From Rickettsia endosymbiont of Bryobia graminum (lineage in GTDB: Bacteria; Pseudomonadota; Alphaproteobacteria; Rickettsiales; Rickettsiaceae): a stretch of 7,255 nt of DNA. Position numbers and translations under genes: made by a program. Below the pieces are notes generated by a model that had not been told where the DNA came from, did not search any database, and saw only the letters and a program-made list of their open reading frames with translations. Every line of letters begins with the position of its first letter. Positions within the stretch are counted from its first letter, which is position 1. The DNA lies in NCBI GenBank assembly GCA_020881085.1, contig JAJIYR010000086.1, positions 1 through 7,255 on the forward strand, written 5' to 3'. Shown here in pieces: positions 5,746-7,255 of the stretch.

Positions 5746-6761
5746 TGGATTTTTCTCCATATTTAGATTTGCCTTTAGTATGGGGTGGTATCATTGCTAT
5801 AGCTATTTTCTTTTATGTATTATTAGATGGGTTTGATTTAGGGGTAGGGGTATTATTTCCTTTTGCGCCATCTGATCATTGTCGTGATAGGATGATGAAC
5901 TCAGTAGTGCCATTTTGGGATGGTAATGAAACTTGGTTGGTTCTTGGTGGAGGGGGGTTGTTTGTTGCTTTTCCTCTTGCTTACTCAATTCTAATGTCAG
6001 CTTTCTATATCCCAATTATTATAATGCTTTTAGGTTTAATTTTTCGTGGAATAACTTTTGAGTTTAGATTTAAAACTACTCCAAAACATCGTTATATATG
6101 GGATTACTCTTTTCATTTTAGCTCTATTACTGCTGCTTTATTTCAAGGGATGATGCTTGGGGCTTTCGTTCAAGGAATTAAAATTGATGGCAGGGTATTT
6201 GCAGGCAGTAGTTTTGACTGGTTAACGCCTTTTTCTTTCATGACTGGTATTGCAGTAGTATTCGGATATGCCCTACTTGGTAGTACTTGGTTGATAATGA
6301 AGACAGATGAAGATACTCAAGTATGGGCTAGAAAAAGTGCTATGTATATATTGCTTTATGTTATGTTATTTATTGGTTTAGTAAGTATTTGGGTACCATT
6401 TTTGAATGAAAGAATTCGTATATTATGGTTTACTATGCCTAATTTTGCTTATCTTTCAGTTATTCCTATATTTACTGTTGCTACATTATTCATGCTGTTT
6501 AGCAGCATTTATAGAAATAAAGAATATTACCCATTTCTTTATACAATTTTACTTTTTATTCTTGCTTATTTGGGTCTTGCTATCAGTATCTGGCCATTTA
6601 TTGTGCCACATCAAATATCTATCTGGCAAGCGGCAGCAGTAGCGGAATCACAGTCTTTTATGTTAATAGGAGTCGCTATTCTTTTACCAGTAATATTATC
6701 TTATACAGCTTATTGCTATTATGTTTTTAGAGGAAAATCAACTCATCATCCAATGTATTAA
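5742..6761 (+). CDS. cydB: Cytochrome bd-type quinol oxidase subunit II
   Basis: This 339-aa membrane subunit pairs with CydA. It shows the family signatures VLLDGFDLGVGVLFPF (26-41), FWDGNETWL (58-66), FRGITFEFR (101-109) and a late AESQSFML segment. D60 in WDGNETW corresponds to the acidic residue of the E. coli CydB proton path. Eight or nine hydrophobic helices span the protein. The C-terminus ends HHPMY. The first ATG (5742) overlaps the cydA stop as ATGA, and AAGGAG (5728-5733) sits 8 nt upstream, so translation is both coupled and well supported; a second ATG at 5745 is possible. The gene is intact. No cydC/cydD (the transporter needed for bd assembly in many bacteria) or cydX is nearby; the next gene starts 11 nt downstream. 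Confidence 0.95.
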   Translation: MMDFSPYLDLPLVWGGIIAIAIFFYVLLDGFDLGVGVLFPFAPSDHCRDRMMNSVVPFWDGNETWLVLGGGGLFVAFPLAYSILMSAFYIPIIIMLLGLIFRGITFEFRFKTTPKHRYIWDYSFHFSSITAALFQGMMLGAFVQGIKIDGRVFAGSSFDWLTPFSFMTGIAVVFGYALLGSTWLIMKTDEDTQVWARKSAMYILLYVMLFIGLVSIWVPFLNERIRILWFTMPNFAYLSVIPIFTVATLFMLFSSIYRNKEYYPFLYTILLFILAYLGLAISIWPFIVPHQISIWQAAAVAESQSFMLIGVAILLPVILSYTAYCYYVFRGKSTHHPMY

Positions 6762-6772
6762 TCAGATTATTA

Positions 6773-7138
6773 ATGAAAAAACTATTTAGAGAAATTAGTG
6801 TTATTACCCTGTTCTTCATTTGGGCTGGGGCCATACTAGGTTTATCTTTTATTGCAACCCCTATAAAGTTTAAAGCTGAAGGGTTAACTCTTCCCGTAGC
6901 TATAGAAATAGGAAAAGTAACTTTTCATTTTTTTAATAAAATAGAATGGTCCGCTTTTATTCTTTGTAGTATTTTAACTTATAGTAGTAAGATAAGAAAA
7001 TATTCTATCCTATTGTTATTACTAATATTGATAATATTAGTAATACAAACATTTTTATTATTTCCTGCTCTTGATAATAATATAATTTTGCTTAAAGAAT
7101 CTAAGAATGTTAATCCAATATATACTGTTCGTAAATGA
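6773..7138 (+). CDS. Small inner-membrane protein, probably truncated at its C-terminus
   Basis: This 121-aa protein has three hydrophobic segments at about 8-30, 56-71 and 77-98. The conserved-looking loop FIATPIKFKAEGLTLPVAIEIGK (26-48) recalls a family of small proteobacterial four-helix membrane proteins of unknown function, whose members continue after a LLPALD-like motif (here LFPALD, 96-101) into a fourth helix. That helix is missing: the frame ends NPIYTVRK at TGA 7136-7138, just where an IS630-type element seems to begin. The last four codons may therefore be IS sequence. It begins 11 nt after cydB with no promoter between, so it rides on the cydAB transcript. No catalytic motif is visible. 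A resemblance to DUF4149/TMEM205-like proteins is possible but unverified. Confidence 0.7.
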   Translation: MKKLFREISVITLFFIWAGAILGLSFIATPIKFKAEGLTLPVAIEIGKVTFHFFNKIEWSAFILCSILTYSSKIRKYSILLLLLILIILVIQTFLLFPALDNNIILLKESKNVNPIYTVRK

Positions 7139-7255
7139 AGGGTTGCAAAGATAGGAGAGCTATTGTAGAGTTTAGGACATTGTGAGTAAGAATGTATTGA
7201 CAGAAGAACAAAGAGAGAAGTTGAAGGAACGTCATAAGACAGAACGAGACGGACG
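7125..7255 (+). mobile_element. IS630-type insertion sequence, left end (partial)
   Basis: The transposase start at 7182 is preceded by about 57 nt between the last sensible codons of the membrane protein and the GTG. TA dinucleotides at 7121-7124 (ATATA) suit the TA target that IS630/Tc1-type elements duplicate, so the left terminal repeat probably starts at CTGTTCGTAAATGAAGG (7125-7141). The boundary is inferred because the right end is outside the window. Confidence 0.5.
7182..7255 (+). CDS. IS630-family transposase, N-terminal end (partial)
   Basis: Only 24 codons are in the window and the frame runs off the right edge. GTG 7182 starts MSKNVL followed by TEEQREKLKERHKTERDGR, a pattern typical of IS630-family transposases, which open with a helix-turn-helix region that usually continues into DRIKAVLL. 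The frame is closed upstream by TAG at 7173-7175, so GTG 7182 is the only good start; AGGA (7174-7177) sits close before it. The catalytic DDE residues would be beyond the window, so neither activity nor intactness can be judged. The assignment is from memory of the N-terminal pattern. Confidence 0.7.
   Translation, partial: MSKNVLTEEQREKLKERHKTERDG

Noticed and set aside
5803..6015. 70-codon minus-strand frame inside cydB
   Set aside because: It is antisense to the strongly conserved DGFDLG and WDGNETW region of cydB, with no family resemblance.
6406..6642. 78-codon plus-strand frame inside cydB
   Set aside because: It is an out-of-frame shadow of membrane-helix codons in an intact cydB.
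1..7255. tRNA, rRNA or CRISPR array
   Set aside because: No cloverleaf, rRNA signature or regularly spaced direct repeats were seen.

Overview
The window is AT-rich DNA from an obligate intracellular alphaproteobacterium of the Rickettsiaceae. The main evidence is protein similarity recognised from memory: SdhC, SdhD and SdhA read almost residue for residue like the Rickettsia proteins, including the order sdhC-sdhD-sdhA without sdhB next to them. A small protein of a type I know only from Rickettsiaceae lies between sdhA and cydA. Insertion-sequence fragments at both edges suggest an IS-rich lineage (for example Orientia, an IS-rich Rickettsia, or 'Candidatus Megaira'-type symbionts). The genus cannot be fixed from this window.

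Layout. 1-103: the C-terminal end of an IS200/IS605-type Y1 transposase, followed by a GC-rich hairpin (108-127) typical of that family's right end. 278-880 (minus): a typical 2-Cys peroxiredoxin with a stem-loop terminator beyond its stop. 881-1253: a divergent intergenic region with a good promoter for the peroxiredoxin, a palindrome plus an unexplained GC-richer patch (982-1090), and AT-rich operator-like repeats before sdhC. 1254-3993: sdhC, sdhD and sdhA. The 172-bp gap between sdhD and sdhA holds three consecutive stem-loops, the last a perfect 42-bp palindrome. 3994-4086: a terminator-like hairpin whose right arm overlaps the -35 of a good extended -10 promoter. 4087-7138: a 79-aa protein of unknown function, cydA, cydB (overlapping by 4 nt) and a small membrane protein that looks cut short. 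7125-7255: the left end and first 24 codons of an IS630-type transposase.

Biology. The core is respiratory. SdhA with the membrane anchors SdhC and SdhD forms most of succinate dehydrogenase (complex II), which passes electrons from succinate to quinone; the iron-sulfur subunit SdhB must be encoded elsewhere. CydA and CydB form a bd-type quinol oxidase that takes electrons from quinol to oxygen. The peroxiredoxin removes peroxide. All catalytic and haem-ligand residues I could check are present, so these genes look functional.

I see no convincing new defence or biosynthetic system. The least explained parts are the stem-loop cluster between sdhD and sdhA, the GC-richer palindromic patch upstream of sdhC, the 79-aa protein beside cydAB, and the likely IS630 truncation of the small membrane protein.
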